Shown: piece by piece, positions 15,308 through 23,298 of the stretch | Layout of the letters: each line of letters starts with the position of its first letter | Numbering within the stretch: position 1 is the stretch's first letter | From: CAYXSX01 sp964467925 | Lineage (GTDB): Bacteria > Pseudomonadota > Alphaproteobacteria > Micavibrionales > Micavibrionaceae | DNA: 64,000 nt | Direction: 5' to 3' | Assembly: GCA_964467925.1 (NCBI GenBank) | Contig: CAYXSX010000002.1 | Location: forward strand, 248,001 to 312,000 | The notes under the pieces: model-generated | Seen by the model: only the letters and a program-made list of their open reading frames with translations | What the model was told of the DNA's origin: nothing | Database searches by the model: none | Translations under genes and position numbers: made by a program

Positions 15308-16519
15308 TCAGGGTTTACGGCAATGAAGCAGCGCTTTTTTGCCGCCCTCCAGGGTGCAGGCGAACAGATAATCTTCGCCCCCTTCGTTGAGTTTGAGCTT
15401 TTTCAACAGCTCGGGCGCTTTGGCCGGAAAGTTTCGTACGCTTAGATTTGCCTTGCGAAAAGGCAGCGCTTTGGCGTTGGCGGGTAATATGGCGCAAAGG
15501 TGAAAGGCGCGGCCGTGAAAGTCTTCAAGCAGCGTCTCGCCGGTATAAAGATGGGTGTGTTTGTGGAGTTTGCGAAGGCCGTATTGATGGGCAATCACAT
15601 TAAAAGCGCCGGATTTTTGAAAGGCTGGACCGGGTTCGTAGATGTATTCCAGAGGCGGACCGTAGGACGCTTCTGCTCGCTCTTCCTCGGCTTTGGTGGA
15701 GGAGAGTTCTTTGATTGCATTTCCCGCATCGTCAATGGCGACGGCGGTGATGATGATATCGGTTGTGGGCGGAGGGTTTTCAAAGTCTATTAGGCAGAGA
15801 ATTTCGCGGCACTGCCCGTCCCATTCAACAACATGAATGGCGGAGAGGGATGGAAGAGTATTTATCGCCGTGCTAAGATCAAGCATGGGTGATGCCTTGA
15901 GCATCACTGCCCGCGTTTTACCCTTCAGAAGAGGTAACAGGACGGTGATATCGGGGCTGCAATCTTCCAGACGGTAAAGCCCCTTTTGTTTCGAATTGCG
16001 ACGTGCCGGATCGATATAAACCAGATCGGTGGCAGACATTTTCGGGATAAAATTTTCCGCAGAATCGCAAATTACGCTCCATTTCGTATTGGTAAGTAAA
16101 ACGCTGTTATTGTTTATAATTTCGGCTAGGCTTTCATCACGCTCTACCGTCATTACTTCTTCGAAACTTTTGGTAAAGGCGTAAGAATCTACTCCCGCCC
16201 CGCCGGTTAAATCACACACGGTTTTTCCCTTCACAAGGGAGGCTTTATAGATGGCAGTGGGAAGAGAGGAAGCCTGTTCGATAATATCGGGCGGGGGGAA
16301 TATAAGCCCCTTAATCGTCGTCCAGCCTGGAAGTTTTCTCTCCGCTTTTTGACGTGATTTTATCTGGTCCAGAATAAGCGGATAAGGCCAATCAGGATGT
16401 GGTGACCCCTGAAGCGCCAGTTTTTTCACATCTTCATTTGCATGCTTGCAAATAAACTTTGTAACATCCGGATTTTTGAAAAATTCATTAATCATTTCAA
16501 TTGTTTGAATAGATTGCAT
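15308..16519 (-). CDS. THUMP-like-domain class I SAM methyltransferase
   Basis: A 403-residue protein. The SAM-binding core is at about residues 90-200, with VCDLTGGAGVDSYAFTKSF (motif I), VMTVERDESLAEI and LVYIDPARRN, a [D/N]PAR-type catalytic motif seen in RNA methyltransferases. The C-terminal part (PLEYIYEPGPAFQKSGAFNV, then LRKLHKHTHLYTG) matches the THUMP-like domain seen in RsmD-related proteins. An RNA base-methyltransferase role is inferred; the substrate is not known. No strong ribosome site was found before the ATG at 16519; a second ATG lies eight codons on. Confidence 0.72.
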   Translation of the reverse strand: MQSIQTIEMINEFFKNPDVTKFICKHANEDVKKLALQGSPHPDWPYPLILDQIKSRQKAERKLPGWTTIKGLIFPPPDIIEQASSLPTAIYKASLVKGKTVCDLTGGAGVDSYAFTKSFEEVMTVERDESLAEIINNNSVLLTNTKWSVICDSAENFIPKMSATDLVYIDPARRNSKQKGLYRLEDCSPDITVLLPLLKGKTRAVMLKASPMLDLSTAINTLPSLSAIHVVEWDGQCREILCLIDFENPPPTTDIIITAVAIDDAGNAIKELSSTKAEEERAEASYGPPLEYIYEPGPAFQKSGAFNVIAHQYGLRKLHKHTHLYTGETLLEDFHGRAFHLCAILPANAKALPFRKANLSVRNFPAKAPELLKKLKLNEGGEDYLFACTLEGGKKALLHCRKP

Positions 16520-16628
16520 TTGTCGAAAATTTAATCATTTTTATATCTAATATTAAGGTATTTATCGCATACTGGTTAAATAAAGTAATGAATAACTATA
16601 AAAAGATAAATTACTTCGGGGTGAAATT

Positions 16629-17525
16629 ATGGACGTTATAAAGACAAGTGCGGAGCACCATTTTCTGGCCTGTATAGAAGAGCTTCGTCATAACCCCAAA
16701 GGTTGGGTAGTTGGTCATTTCGCGGTTTCGCAAGCCCGCAGCAAGCCCGATTTTAATCCTGATTTTACCAAGGTTCTCGAGAAGCTTTCTGAGAGCAGAC
16801 AACAAAGCACGGAATTCATCACCCAGCTTGAAAGCACGGTGCAGGGCATCAAAGAGGGACAAATATATCTTTTTGCCGATAACGATGTGGTGTTTTTGGG
16901 CCGGGTTAGCGGCGACGAACAGTGCCGGGACATCGAAAAGACGCTTGGTAAACTCGCTGAAAGCCAGAATGTACAAAGCTTCACTTTTGCGGCGTTGAAA
17001 AACGATATTTATGCCTATCAGAAAATAGCCGACCGGAAAATGAACGGCGCGAAGCTGTTCGAAGCCTATGAAAAAATGTCGGACAAAAGCAGAATTTCCA
17101 GTATCGCGGCACGGCGCAACCGCCGCGAAGATGCGCTGGTGCTGGTGATCGAGGACGACCGTTTTACAAGCTCTTACGCCACGGGAATTTTGAGCAAGGA
17201 TTACGATGTAATCGTGGCCAAAACAGGTGAGGAAGGTATCACGGCCTATATCGAACACGCGCCCGATATCGTATTTATCGATATTCACCTTCCCGGTATT
17301 AACGGCCATCAGGCTTTGCAGGCGATTAAAAGCGTCGATGTGAAGGCGTTTGCCGTGATGCTGAGCGTTGATACGGTGAAAGAAAATATTATCGGAGCGT
17401 CAAAAGGCGGCGCAAAAAATTTCATCAAGAAACCGTTTTCGAAGGAGCGTCTGATAGAGGCGGTGAAGACCTCGCCTTATGTGCGCGGTTCGGAAATGGT
17501 GGAAGCAGGTACGATCGTTAATTAG
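16629..17525 (+). CDS. Response regulator with an unknown N-terminal domain
   Basis: A 298-residue soluble protein. The C-terminal third (about 172-290) is a receiver domain: VLVIEDDRFTSSYATGIL with the acidic pair, IVFIDIHLPGINGHQAL with the phosphoacceptor Asp, and KNFIKKPFSKE with the conserved Lys. The N-terminal 160 residues match nothing I recognise; they include a segment IYLFADNDVVFLGRVSGDEQ. A receiver at the C-terminus is an unusual order, and no output DNA-binding domain is present. The stop is only 6 bases from the convergent folE stop. No histidine kinase is adjacent. Confidence 0.8.
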   Translation: MDVIKTSAEHHFLACIEELRHNPKGWVVGHFAVSQARSKPDFNPDFTKVLEKLSESRQQSTEFITQLESTVQGIKEGQIYLFADNDVVFLGRVSGDEQCRDIEKTLGKLAESQNVQSFTFAALKNDIYAYQKIADRKMNGAKLFEAYEKMSDKSRISSIAARRNRREDALVLVIEDDRFTSSYATGILSKDYDVIVAKTGEEGITAYIEHAPDIVFIDIHLPGINGHQALQAIKSVDVKAFAVMLSVDTVKENIIGASKGGAKNFIKKPFSKERLIEAVKTSPYVRGSEMVEAGTIVN

Positions 17526-17531
17526 GGTCGC

Positions 17532-18158
17532 CTAGGATCTGTAGGTGATCAAATCAAGAAAGCGGCGCTGGACGTCTTTGTCTTTCTTGAAAATACCGGA
17601 AAACGTGGTGGTGACGGTGGCGCTGTCGCCCTTATTCACGCCGCGTGTGGACATGCACTGGTGGTTGGCCTCGATCATAACGGCTACGCCCTTGGGGCTG
17701 AGCGCGCCCGTGATAGCATCGACAATCGCCTTGGTCATGTTTTCCTGTGATACCAGACGGCGTGCGAAAATATCAACCACGCGGGCCAGTTTGGAAATTC
17801 CTACCACTTTAGCGTCGGGCCAGTAGGCGACATGCGCCTGACCGATAATCGGCACCATGTGGTGTTCGCAATGTGATGTGAAATCGATATTCTTGACGAT
17901 CACCATGTCGTCGAAATCTTCAATATCTTCGAAAGTTTTGCGAAGTTCGTCTTCGGCGTTCATGTCATAGCCCGCGAAAAACTCTTCGTAGGCCTTTACA
18001 ACGCGCTTGGGTGTTTCAATCAGGCCCTCGCGCGCCGGGTCTTCGCCGATCCAGCGCAGCAGCGTTTCCACGGCCTTCTCCGCCTCATGGCGTGAAGGGC
18101 GCCCGGGGACGTTATTTTGCTGTTCTATTGCTTTTTTGGTCACGAGTTCAGCTGTCAT
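17532..18158 (-). CDS. folE: GTP cyclohydrolase I (type IA)
   Basis: FolE converts GTP to 7,8-dihydroneopterin triphosphate for folate and, through later steps, queuosine. The 208-residue protein has the zinc and active-site signature FTSHCEHHMVPIIGQAHVAY and the second cysteine in EANHQCMSTRGV. GISKLARVVDIFARRLVSQE is also family-typical. The N-terminal 30 residues are variable, as usual. A palindromic repeat separates its start from the divergent cysS. Confidence 0.96.
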   Translation of the reverse strand: MTAELVTKKAIEQQNNVPGRPSRHEAEKAVETLLRWIGEDPAREGLIETPKRVVKAYEEFFAGYDMNAEDELRKTFEDIEDFDDMVIVKNIDFTSHCEHHMVPIIGQAHVAYWPDAKVVGISKLARVVDIFARRLVSQENMTKAIVDAITGALSPKGVAVMIEANHQCMSTRGVNKGDSATVTTTFSGIFKKDKDVQRRFLDLITYRS

Positions 18159-18238
18159 TATGATCCAGTTTCAATATTAGGGCTTGGTCTTACAGGGATT
18201 TTCCCGTATTTTCCAGTAAAAAATGACATCCGCAGGAT

Positions 18239-18310
18239 GTCATCCCGGCGAAGACCGGGATCTGGTAGCGATTGAAACAACTAGGTTCCGGCTTGCGCCG
18301 GAATGATACC
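18239..18310. repeat. Palindromic intergenic element, family B-like (short copy)
   Basis: Opens gtcatcccggcgaagaccgg and ends with ccggcttgcgccggaatgat. Internal pairs tcccggcgaagaccggga and ccggcttgcgccgg form two small stems. It lies between the divergent folE and cysS starts, so it must sit within or beside their promoters. Confidence 0.6.
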
Positions 18311-18324
18311 TTAGAGAATTAAAT

Positions 18325-19695
18325 ATGCCCAAGCTTTACGTTTACAATAGTTTGACCCGCGAAAAACAGGAATTCATCCCCCTAGATCCAGCGCATATTC
18401 GCGTTTATGCCTGCGGCCCGACGGTTTATAACTACGCCCATATCGGCAACGCCCGTATGGCGGTGGTGTTCGATTTGCTGGCCCGTGTGCTGCGCTCTCT
18501 TTACCCGAAAGTGACCTATGCTTCCAACATCACGGATGTGGATGACAAGATTATGGCGGCGTCCAGAGAAACGGGCGAGCCGATCGAGGTGATCACGCAA
18601 AAATTCACGCGCATTTATAACGAGGACATGGCGGCGCTGGGCGTGGCGATGCCCGACATCCAGCCCAAGGCGACGGAAACGATCCCTGAGATGATTGAAT
18701 TGATGCAGGAATTGATCGCGCGCGGCCATGCCTATGAGGCGGAGGGGCATGTGCTTTTCCATGTGCCGAGTTTCGAGAAATATGGCGGACTGTCGGGACG
18801 CAGCCGGGATGAGCAGATTGCGGGCGCGCGGGTGGACGTTGCGCCGTATAAAAAGGACCCCGCCGATTTCGTGCTTTGGAAACCATCGAGCGTGGATCAG
18901 CCAGGCTGGGACTCCCCGTGGGGGCGCGGGCGTCCGGGCTGGCATATCGAATGCTCGGCGATGAGCGCGAAACATCTCGGCCTGCCGTTTGACATTCACG
19001 GCGGCGGGGCAGATTTGAAATTCCCGCACCATGAAAACGAAATCGCGCAAAGTTGCTGCGCCTCCGGTCATGAAGACGATCTCAGCGCTTTTGCTAAATA
19101 CTGGATGCATAATGGCTTCCTGACGGTGGAAGGTGAGAAAATGTCGAAATCGCTCGGCAACTTTTTGCTCGCCCATGATTTGATTGAAAAATATCCGGGC
19201 GAAGCTTTGCGCCTGACTCTTCTTTCCGCGCATTATCGCCAGCCGCTGGATTGGAGTGCCGATAAAGTCGAGCAAAACAAAAAGACGCTGGACCGGTTCT
19301 ATAACCGCCTTCACCAGATGGCGGATATGGACGCAGATGGAAACGCGGCTGTGCCGGACGGGGTGATGGAGGCGCTGTGCGATGACCTTAACACGCCGCA
19401 AGCGTTGGCGGAAATGAGCGCGCTTTTGAAGGCGGAAAATTCCCCTACGCTGAAGGGCCAACTGCTGGCTTGCGGTAAACTCATCGGCATACTGCAAAAT
19501 AATCCGGAAGAATGGCTGGGCTATGATAGCGGGGCGGATGAGACTTCGGAAATTGATGCCCTTTTGGCGGAGCGCACCAAAGCCAAGGCTGAGAAAAATT
19601 TCGCCAGAGCTGATGAAATTCGTGATCAGCTAGCGGCGCAGGGGATCGAAATTATCGACACTCCCGAAGGGCCGAAGTGGAAAAGGGTAGGTTAG
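18325..19695 (+). CDS. cysS: Cysteinyl-tRNA synthetase
   Basis: CysRS charges tRNA-Cys. The 456-residue protein shows the HIGH-type motif with its zinc cysteine in CGPTVYNYAHIGNARMAV. ITDVDDKI, the zinc/adenylation segment GWHIECSAMSAKHLG, HHENEIAQSCCASGH, the class I signature GEKMSKSLGNF and the closing ARADEIRDQLAAQGIEI are also present. Length is normal. It starts directly after a palindromic repeat and is followed by another. Confidence 0.97.
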   Translation: MPKLYVYNSLTREKQEFIPLDPAHIRVYACGPTVYNYAHIGNARMAVVFDLLARVLRSLYPKVTYASNITDVDDKIMAASRETGEPIEVITQKFTRIYNEDMAALGVAMPDIQPKATETIPEMIELMQELIARGHAYEAEGHVLFHVPSFEKYGGLSGRSRDEQIAGARVDVAPYKKDPADFVLWKPSSVDQPGWDSPWGRGRPGWHIECSAMSAKHLGLPFDIHGGGADLKFPHHENEIAQSCCASGHEDDLSAFAKYWMHNGFLTVEGEKMSKSLGNFLLAHDLIEKYPGEALRLTLLSAHYRQPLDWSADKVEQNKKTLDRFYNRLHQMADMDADGNAAVPDGVMEALCDDLNTPQALAEMSALLKAENSPTLKGQLLACGKLIGILQNNPEEWLGYDSGADETSEIDALLAERTKAKAEKNFARADEIRDQLAAQGIEIIDTPEGPKWKRVG

Positions 19696-19707
19696 TTCTA
19701 TACTATA

Positions 19708-19825
19708 CGTCATTGCGAGGAGCCTCGTCGTAGCCTTAGCGAAGACGGGCGACGCGGCAATCTAGTAATCGTGCTTGCTGCTCTAGATTGCTTCACCCTG
19801 CTTGGGCAGGGTTCGCAATGACGAG
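19708..19825. repeat. Palindromic intergenic element, family A (copy 2)
   Basis: Ends cgtcattgcgag and cgcaatgacg. It contains gcgaagacgggcgacgcggc and the inverted pair caatctag/ctagattg. It is closely similar to the reverse complement of 20592-20697, so the two copies flank the pilin-like gene in opposite orientations. It separates cysS from that convergent gene and might terminate both. Confidence 0.85.
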
Positions 19826-19830
19826 GAACC

Positions 19831-20556
19831 TCAACGCGCCACAAGAACCTTATAGAACGTATATTCCCCGGTAGCGTCATTTTCGAAGCAGGCCGCTTTT
19901 TTGCTGGCTAAGGCCGCGCTGCCCGCTTCGTCGCCTATGGTTTCCGATGCGCCGTAGGAGCCCGCAAAGAGCGTGGTGCCCATAGCGGAATCGACCGGAG
20001 GATTGCCGGAAGGGTTGGTAACGCCGAGCAGGGTATTGAGCTGGGTGCAGACATTCACATCAAGCTCATCCGCAACCATGATCAGGTCGGCGCAAGACGC
20101 TGCGCCGCAGGTCAGGCCTGCTTCCTCGATTTCATTATCGCCGTAAAAATGCCAGAGATTGTCTGGGCTGGCGCTGCTGTCCATTGCTTCGGGAGGGGCA
20201 TTGCTCCATGTGACGCCGCCGCCGTCGAGCATAAAAATATTGTTGCGTGTATCGTTGCATCCGGCATGGTCGTAATCGTCATGGCCCCAAGAATCGTGAT
20301 CGAAACAAAGTGCGGTATCGGCAACGCCGCGCAGACGGAGCTGGCCCACGGCCGAACCCACGACATTGGCGTATTCGATCATTTCGCTGGCGAATAGGCG
20401 CGCTTTTTCCTGAGAGAGCTGGGAGGCGCTGCCTCGGCTACTTTGCGATACGGCATAGGAAAGAGCGGCCAGCAGGCCCACCGCGATCAGGATATAAAAT
20501 AAGACGTTGCCGCGTTCGGTTTGGCGTTTATGAAGAGGGCGGGACAGAAAGGTCAT
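19831..20556 (-). CDS. Pilin-like protein with an N-terminal anchor
   Basis: A 241-residue protein. After a basic leader (MTFLSRPLHKRQTERGNV) comes one hydrophobic helix, LFYILIAVGLLAALSYAV, then a long helical start (SQLSQEKARLFASEMIEYA) and a globular part with several cysteines (ALCFDHD, AGCNDT, LTCGAASCADL, NVCTQL, AACFEN). This matches the shape of type IV pilin-like or pseudopilin proteins, though a canonical G-FTLIE cleavage site is absent. No other pilus gene is nearby. The gene is bracketed by inverted palindromic repeats. Confidence 0.6.
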   Translation of the reverse strand: MTFLSRPLHKRQTERGNVLFYILIAVGLLAALSYAVSQSSRGSASQLSQEKARLFASEMIEYANVVGSAVGQLRLRGVADTALCFDHDSWGHDDYDHAGCNDTRNNIFMLDGGGVTWSNAPPEAMDSSASPDNLWHFYGDNEIEEAGLTCGAASCADLIMVADELDVNVCTQLNTLLGVTNPSGNPPVDSAMGTTLFAGSYGASETIGDEAGSAALASKKAACFENDATGEYTFYKVLVAR

Positions 20557-20591
20557 ATGATTAGTTTTATCCTGTATTTTCGTACTTTATT

Positions 20592-20697
20592 CGTCATTGC
20601 GAGCCGAAGGCGAAGCAATCTGGAACCATAGTTATTACTGGATTGCCGCGTCGCCCGTCTTCGCTAAAGCTACGACGGGGCTCCTCGCAATGACGAG
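20592..20697. repeat. Palindromic intergenic element, family A (copy 3)
   Basis: Ends cgtcattgcgag and ctcgcaatgacgag. The inner parts gaagcaatctgg and ctggattgcc are inverted, and gcccgtcttcgctaaagc is shared with 19708-19825 in the opposite orientation. It sits between the starts/ends of two minus-strand genes. Confidence 0.85.
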
Positions 20698-20703
20698 TTG
20701 TGC

Positions 20704-21084
20704 TTATTCTACAGAAGTGAGGAAGGGTTTAAAATCTTTTTCATTTCCTTGCGGAATATCGACGGGCATTTCACGCAGGCCCTTGGCGGCCAGTGTCAGG
20801 AAGGCCGCACGGCCTGAGCCGATTTCGACATTGTCCTGTATCCCGATGCCGAGCACGGGTTTGGTGATGGCTTCGCCGCGAGCCAGCGCCGCCTCTACCG
20901 CACGCCGCTTGATCTGTTCTTTTTCAGGCAGATCGTCGAAAGGTTTTATTTTTCCGCCCTGATCCAGCCATTCGAAGCTGAAAAGCGAGCTGCGCCAGCT
21001 TTCCAGTACTTTGGCGACGTTGATGGTGATTTCAAGATATTGTCCGCCGGCGGTTTTGTTATCGGTGAAGGCTATGGATTTCAT
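20704..21084 (-). CDS. Unknown 126-residue protein
   Basis: I do not recognise a family. The protein is soluble, starts MKSIAFTDNKTAGGQYLEIT, and has a segment DLPEKEQIKRRAVEAALARG followed by KPVLGIGIQDNVEIGSGRAA. The ribosome site AGAGGGGG stands a few bases before the ATG at 21084, which supports real translation. Composition is like that of the core genes. It lies divergent from the zinc-finger gene at 21171. Confidence 0.6.
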   Translation of the reverse strand: MKSIAFTDNKTAGGQYLEITINVAKVLESWRSSLFSFEWLDQGGKIKPFDDLPEKEQIKRRAVEAALARGEAITKPVLGIGIQDNVEIGSGRAAFLTLAAKGLREMPVDIPQGNEKDFKPFLTSVE

Positions 21085-21170
21085 GATGGGATGCCCCCTC
21101 TTTAGGCTTTCTATCTTGCCATTAAAACGCTATTTTATAAAGAAATTGTAAAGACGAGGAGCAATATTCC

Positions 21171-21353
21171 ATGATCCGGCCCGAAACCATCCTGATTGAC
21201 GACGATGCCGACGAGGTTTCCTGTGACGGTGGCGGCGGCGCGCTGGGCCATCCGAAGGTCTGGTACAGTTTCGACGGGCAGGATAGTGTCGAATGCGGAT
21301 ATTGCGACCGTTTATTCATCAAAAAGCGTAGCGCAGGCAGCGCGGCGGCGTAA
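21171..21353 (+). CDS. NDUFS6-like zinc-finger domain protein
   Basis: A 60-residue protein of the short CHCC zinc-finger family, whose eukaryotic relative is complex I subunit NDUFS6. The signature VSCDGGGGALGHPKVWYSF and then ECGYCDRLFIKK supplies the Cys-His-Cys-Cys ligands. A GAGGAG ribosome site precedes the ATG. Such small proteins are common in alphaproteobacteria; whether the protein joins respiratory complex I is not shown by the context. Confidence 0.85.
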   Translation: MIRPETILIDDDADEVSCDGGGGALGHPKVWYSFDGQDSVECGYCDRLFIKKRSAGSAAA

Positions 21354-21372
21354 AGGTACATTTTCCTTTTCC

Positions 21373-21501
21373 TGTCACCCCCGCCTCCGTGCGGGGGTCT
21401 GGTCTTCACGAGGAGTGCGGGACAAGCCCCGCGCGCTTTTTCCGGATCCCCGCCGTTTAAGCCCTGCTTCGCTGAAGCTATGCAGGACCGCGGGGATGAC
21501 G
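21373..21501. repeat. Palindromic intergenic element, family C (copy 1)
   Basis: Opens ctgtcacccccgcc and ends gcggggatgacg. Internal stems include cccccgcctccgtgcggggg and ggatccccgcc with the closing cgcgggg. The block ggatccccgc...ccgcggggatgacg recurs at 40010-40138. It lies in the 299 bases between the zinc-finger gene and hsp20. Confidence 0.75.
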
Positions 21502-21652
21502 TACGGGAAAATTGACGGCGGCACGCGGTCGCGTAAAAACTTGATTCTTAGTGCCTGAAATTTATATAATTGATCTGTAGAGCGTTTAGTGCTGCTTGGC
21601 AGGCCGAACGGCTTTTAAAAATATTAACCCTGCTCATGACGAGAGGATATAT

Positions 21653-22120
21653 ATGACGACTAGATTGACACTTTTTGATAGCCCGCTTTTACTGGGGTTT
21701 GATCATTTCGAAGAAACGCTGGAGCGTTTGCGTAAATCTTCCGGCGGCGGATACCCCCCTTACAATATCGAACAAACAGGCGAATACGGATTGCGTATTA
21801 CGCTGGCCGTGGCCGGGTTTTCCATGGACGATCTGGATGTGCAGATCGACAAGAACCAGCTTACCGTGCGCGGCAAGCAGGAAGAGGATGAGGAGCGGAT
21901 TTATCTCCACCGCGGCATCGCCGCCCGCCAATTTCAGCGCGAATTTTATCTGGCCGAAGGGATCGAGGTTAAGGGTGCGCATCTTGATAACGGTTTGCTG
22001 CATATCGATCTGGAGCGGATTCCGCCGGAATCCAACGCCGTGAAAATCGAGATTCAGGGTAAGCCCCGCAAGACCGACACCTCGCAAGCACTTGATGTCG
22101 AGGCGCTGGACGATAAATAA
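21653..22120 (+). CDS. Small heat shock protein, Hsp20/IbpA type
   Basis: A 155-residue alpha-crystallin-domain chaperone that holds unfolding proteins. The domain spans about residues 35-130: PYNIEQTGEYGLRITLAVAG, then MDDLDVQIDKNQLTVRGKQ, ERIYLHRGIAARQFQREFYL, and DNGLLHIDLER in place of the usual A-x-x-x-n-GvL motif. The ATG at 21653 follows a GAGAGGA ribosome site; the frame remains open upstream but has no ribosome site. The DUF1150 gene follows, a pairing common in alphaproteobacteria. Confidence 0.93.
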   Translation: MTTRLTLFDSPLLLGFDHFEETLERLRKSSGGGYPPYNIEQTGEYGLRITLAVAGFSMDDLDVQIDKNQLTVRGKQEEDEERIYLHRGIAARQFQREFYLAEGIEVKGAHLDNGLLHIDLERIPPESNAVKIEIQGKPRKTDTSQALDVEALDDK

Positions 22121-22213
22121 AACAAAAGGGGCGGATAAGTTGTTTTTACCCGCCCGTCTTTAAACTTTGTTCATAAATTGTACGTTATAGTCAGTTTAGA
22201 CCAAGAGGAACAT

Positions 22214-22459
22214 ATGAACGAAAAATCCGAAGAAACAGCATTTGATGAAACACGCGAGATACTTCTTAACCTGAGCAAGCAGGATTTCCTATCCTTCGGT
22301 ATGCGCGATCTTGCCTATATCCGCCCCGTCATCGTCGAGGACAGACAGGTTTACGCGGTGCATGCGGCGAACGGCATTCCGTTATCCGTGACGGAAGATT
22401 TTTCGGCGGCCATCAGCACGATTGCCGATAATGATCTTCAGGCCGTTGCTCTGCATTAG
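22214..22459 (+). CDS. DUF1150 family protein
   Basis: An 81-residue protein matching DUF1150: LSFGMRDLAYIRPVIVEDRQ, then AVHAANGIPLSVTEDFSAA and ADNDLQAVALH at the end. It follows hsp20 on the same strand, the usual arrangement. The start at 22214 has an AAGAGGAA ribosome site. The function of the family is not known; the link with Hsp20 suggests a role in stress. Confidence 0.85.
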   Translation: MNEKSEETAFDETREILLNLSKQDFLSFGMRDLAYIRPVIVEDRQVYAVHAANGIPLSVTEDFSAAISTIADNDLQAVALH

Positions 22460-22560
22460 AGCTTCGCTTTTTTAGCCTGCCTCGCGTCACTTCGTCGCTC
22501 ACGTAGTTTTTCTACGCTTCGCTCCTTGTTCCTAATCCAGACTAAAAAATCTTTGCTCTA
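22457..22560. repeat. Large imperfect hairpin element (family H, copy 2)
   Basis: Outer arms tagagcttcgcttttttagc and the inverse of ctaaaaaatctttgctcta are about three-quarters matched. An inner stem gtag-ttttt-ctac lies beside cgtcacttcgtcgctcacg. It has the same organisation as 223-324. It overlaps the DUF1150 stop and lies between that gene and the convergent ptsN, so it may work as a terminator. Confidence 0.6.
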
Positions 22561-22582
22561 GGAGTTGTGAGATTCTTACGGA

Positions 22583-23056
22583 TTAAGCGGCAACCAGCCA
22601 GCCATCTGTGCCCGATACGGCCATGCGAAGCTCTTCGACGTTGGATGATTCACGGATTTTACGCTGCATCCCGGTATCCGAAAGCATCCGGGCCAGCCGT
22701 GATAAACGGCGCAGGTGAACGGGGCCGTCGGATTTCGGCGAAATCAGCAAGCAGGCGATATCGACGGGAGTATCATCGGGGCTGGGCTCGAAGGCTACGG
22801 GCATTTTCATGTACATCAATACGGTGAGAGGCTTTTCAACCTTGCTCATCTGAATGTTGGGAATGGCGATGCCCCCGCCGATGGCGGCGGAATCAAGCGC
22901 TTTGCGCTGCTCTAGTCTTGTAAGGATATCGTGTTCCTTGATATTGAGGGATTGGGCGGCGGTTTCTGCCAGCATGCGCAGGGTGCTTTTATCGTTTATA
23001 GTTCCGGTGTTATACAGAATTTGATCAATATGGGTATCCTTATCGAAGTCGTTCAT
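22583..23056 (-). CDS. ptsN: PTS IIA-Ntr (PtsN) homologue lacking the active histidine
   Basis: A 157-residue EIIA-fructose/mannitol-family domain of the nitrogen PTS, a regulator that normally accepts phosphate on histidine from NPr. Fold markers are present: LEQRKALDSAAIGGGIAIP, VLMYMKMPVAF and ACLLISPKSDGPVHLRRLSR. The catalytic position, IPH in active proteins, reads IPNIQ (codon AAC) here, so phosphorylation at the usual site is not possible. The ATG at 23056 has an AGGAGT ribosome site; a GTG 42 bases upstream is less likely. It follows rpoN and hpf, the standard order. Confidence 0.9.
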   Translation of the reverse strand: MNDFDKDTHIDQILYNTGTINDKSTLRMLAETAAQSLNIKEHDILTRLEQRKALDSAAIGGGIAIPNIQMSKVEKPLTVLMYMKMPVAFEPSPDDTPVDIACLLISPKSDGPVHLRRLSRLARMLSDTGMQRKIRESSNVEELRMAVSGTDGWLVAA

Positions 23057-23202
23057 TCCGGTACTCCTGTTATTACTTAAGTTAATCAACCACGCCACAA
23101 AGTCAGGCCGTTTGTAGCCCCAAAGTGAGCCTTCGTCCAGAATAAATTATGCGGCAGTGCAAATAAAACCATCAGGCGAAATTTCTACGTTTCACCTGCG
23201 CA

Positions 23203-23232
23203 TAAGAAAACCTCTGCACTACGGCAGAGGTT
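23203..23232 (-). terminator. Intrinsic terminator between hpf and ptsN
   Basis: On the minus strand AACCTCTGC, a 6-base loop and GCAGAGGTT form a 9-bp stem (23209-23232), followed by TTCTTAT. It lies 67 bases after the hpf stop and 150 bases before the ptsN start, so ptsN expression would depend on read-through or its own promoter. Confidence 0.8.
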
Positions 23233-23298
23233 CCTTAAAAAAGTATTTATTTATTTTATCTGGGGAAAATCAAATATGCATAAAAAATGTATATTTGG

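Noticed and set aside
16611..17309. Open frame antisense to the response regulator
   Set aside because: It overlaps a gene with a clear receiver domain and has no support of its own.
18382..19497. Long open frame antisense to cysS (about 370 codons)
   Set aside because: It mirrors the cysS coding frame, is Arg/His-rich and has no ribosome site or recognisable domain; it is a shadow of a GC-rich gene.
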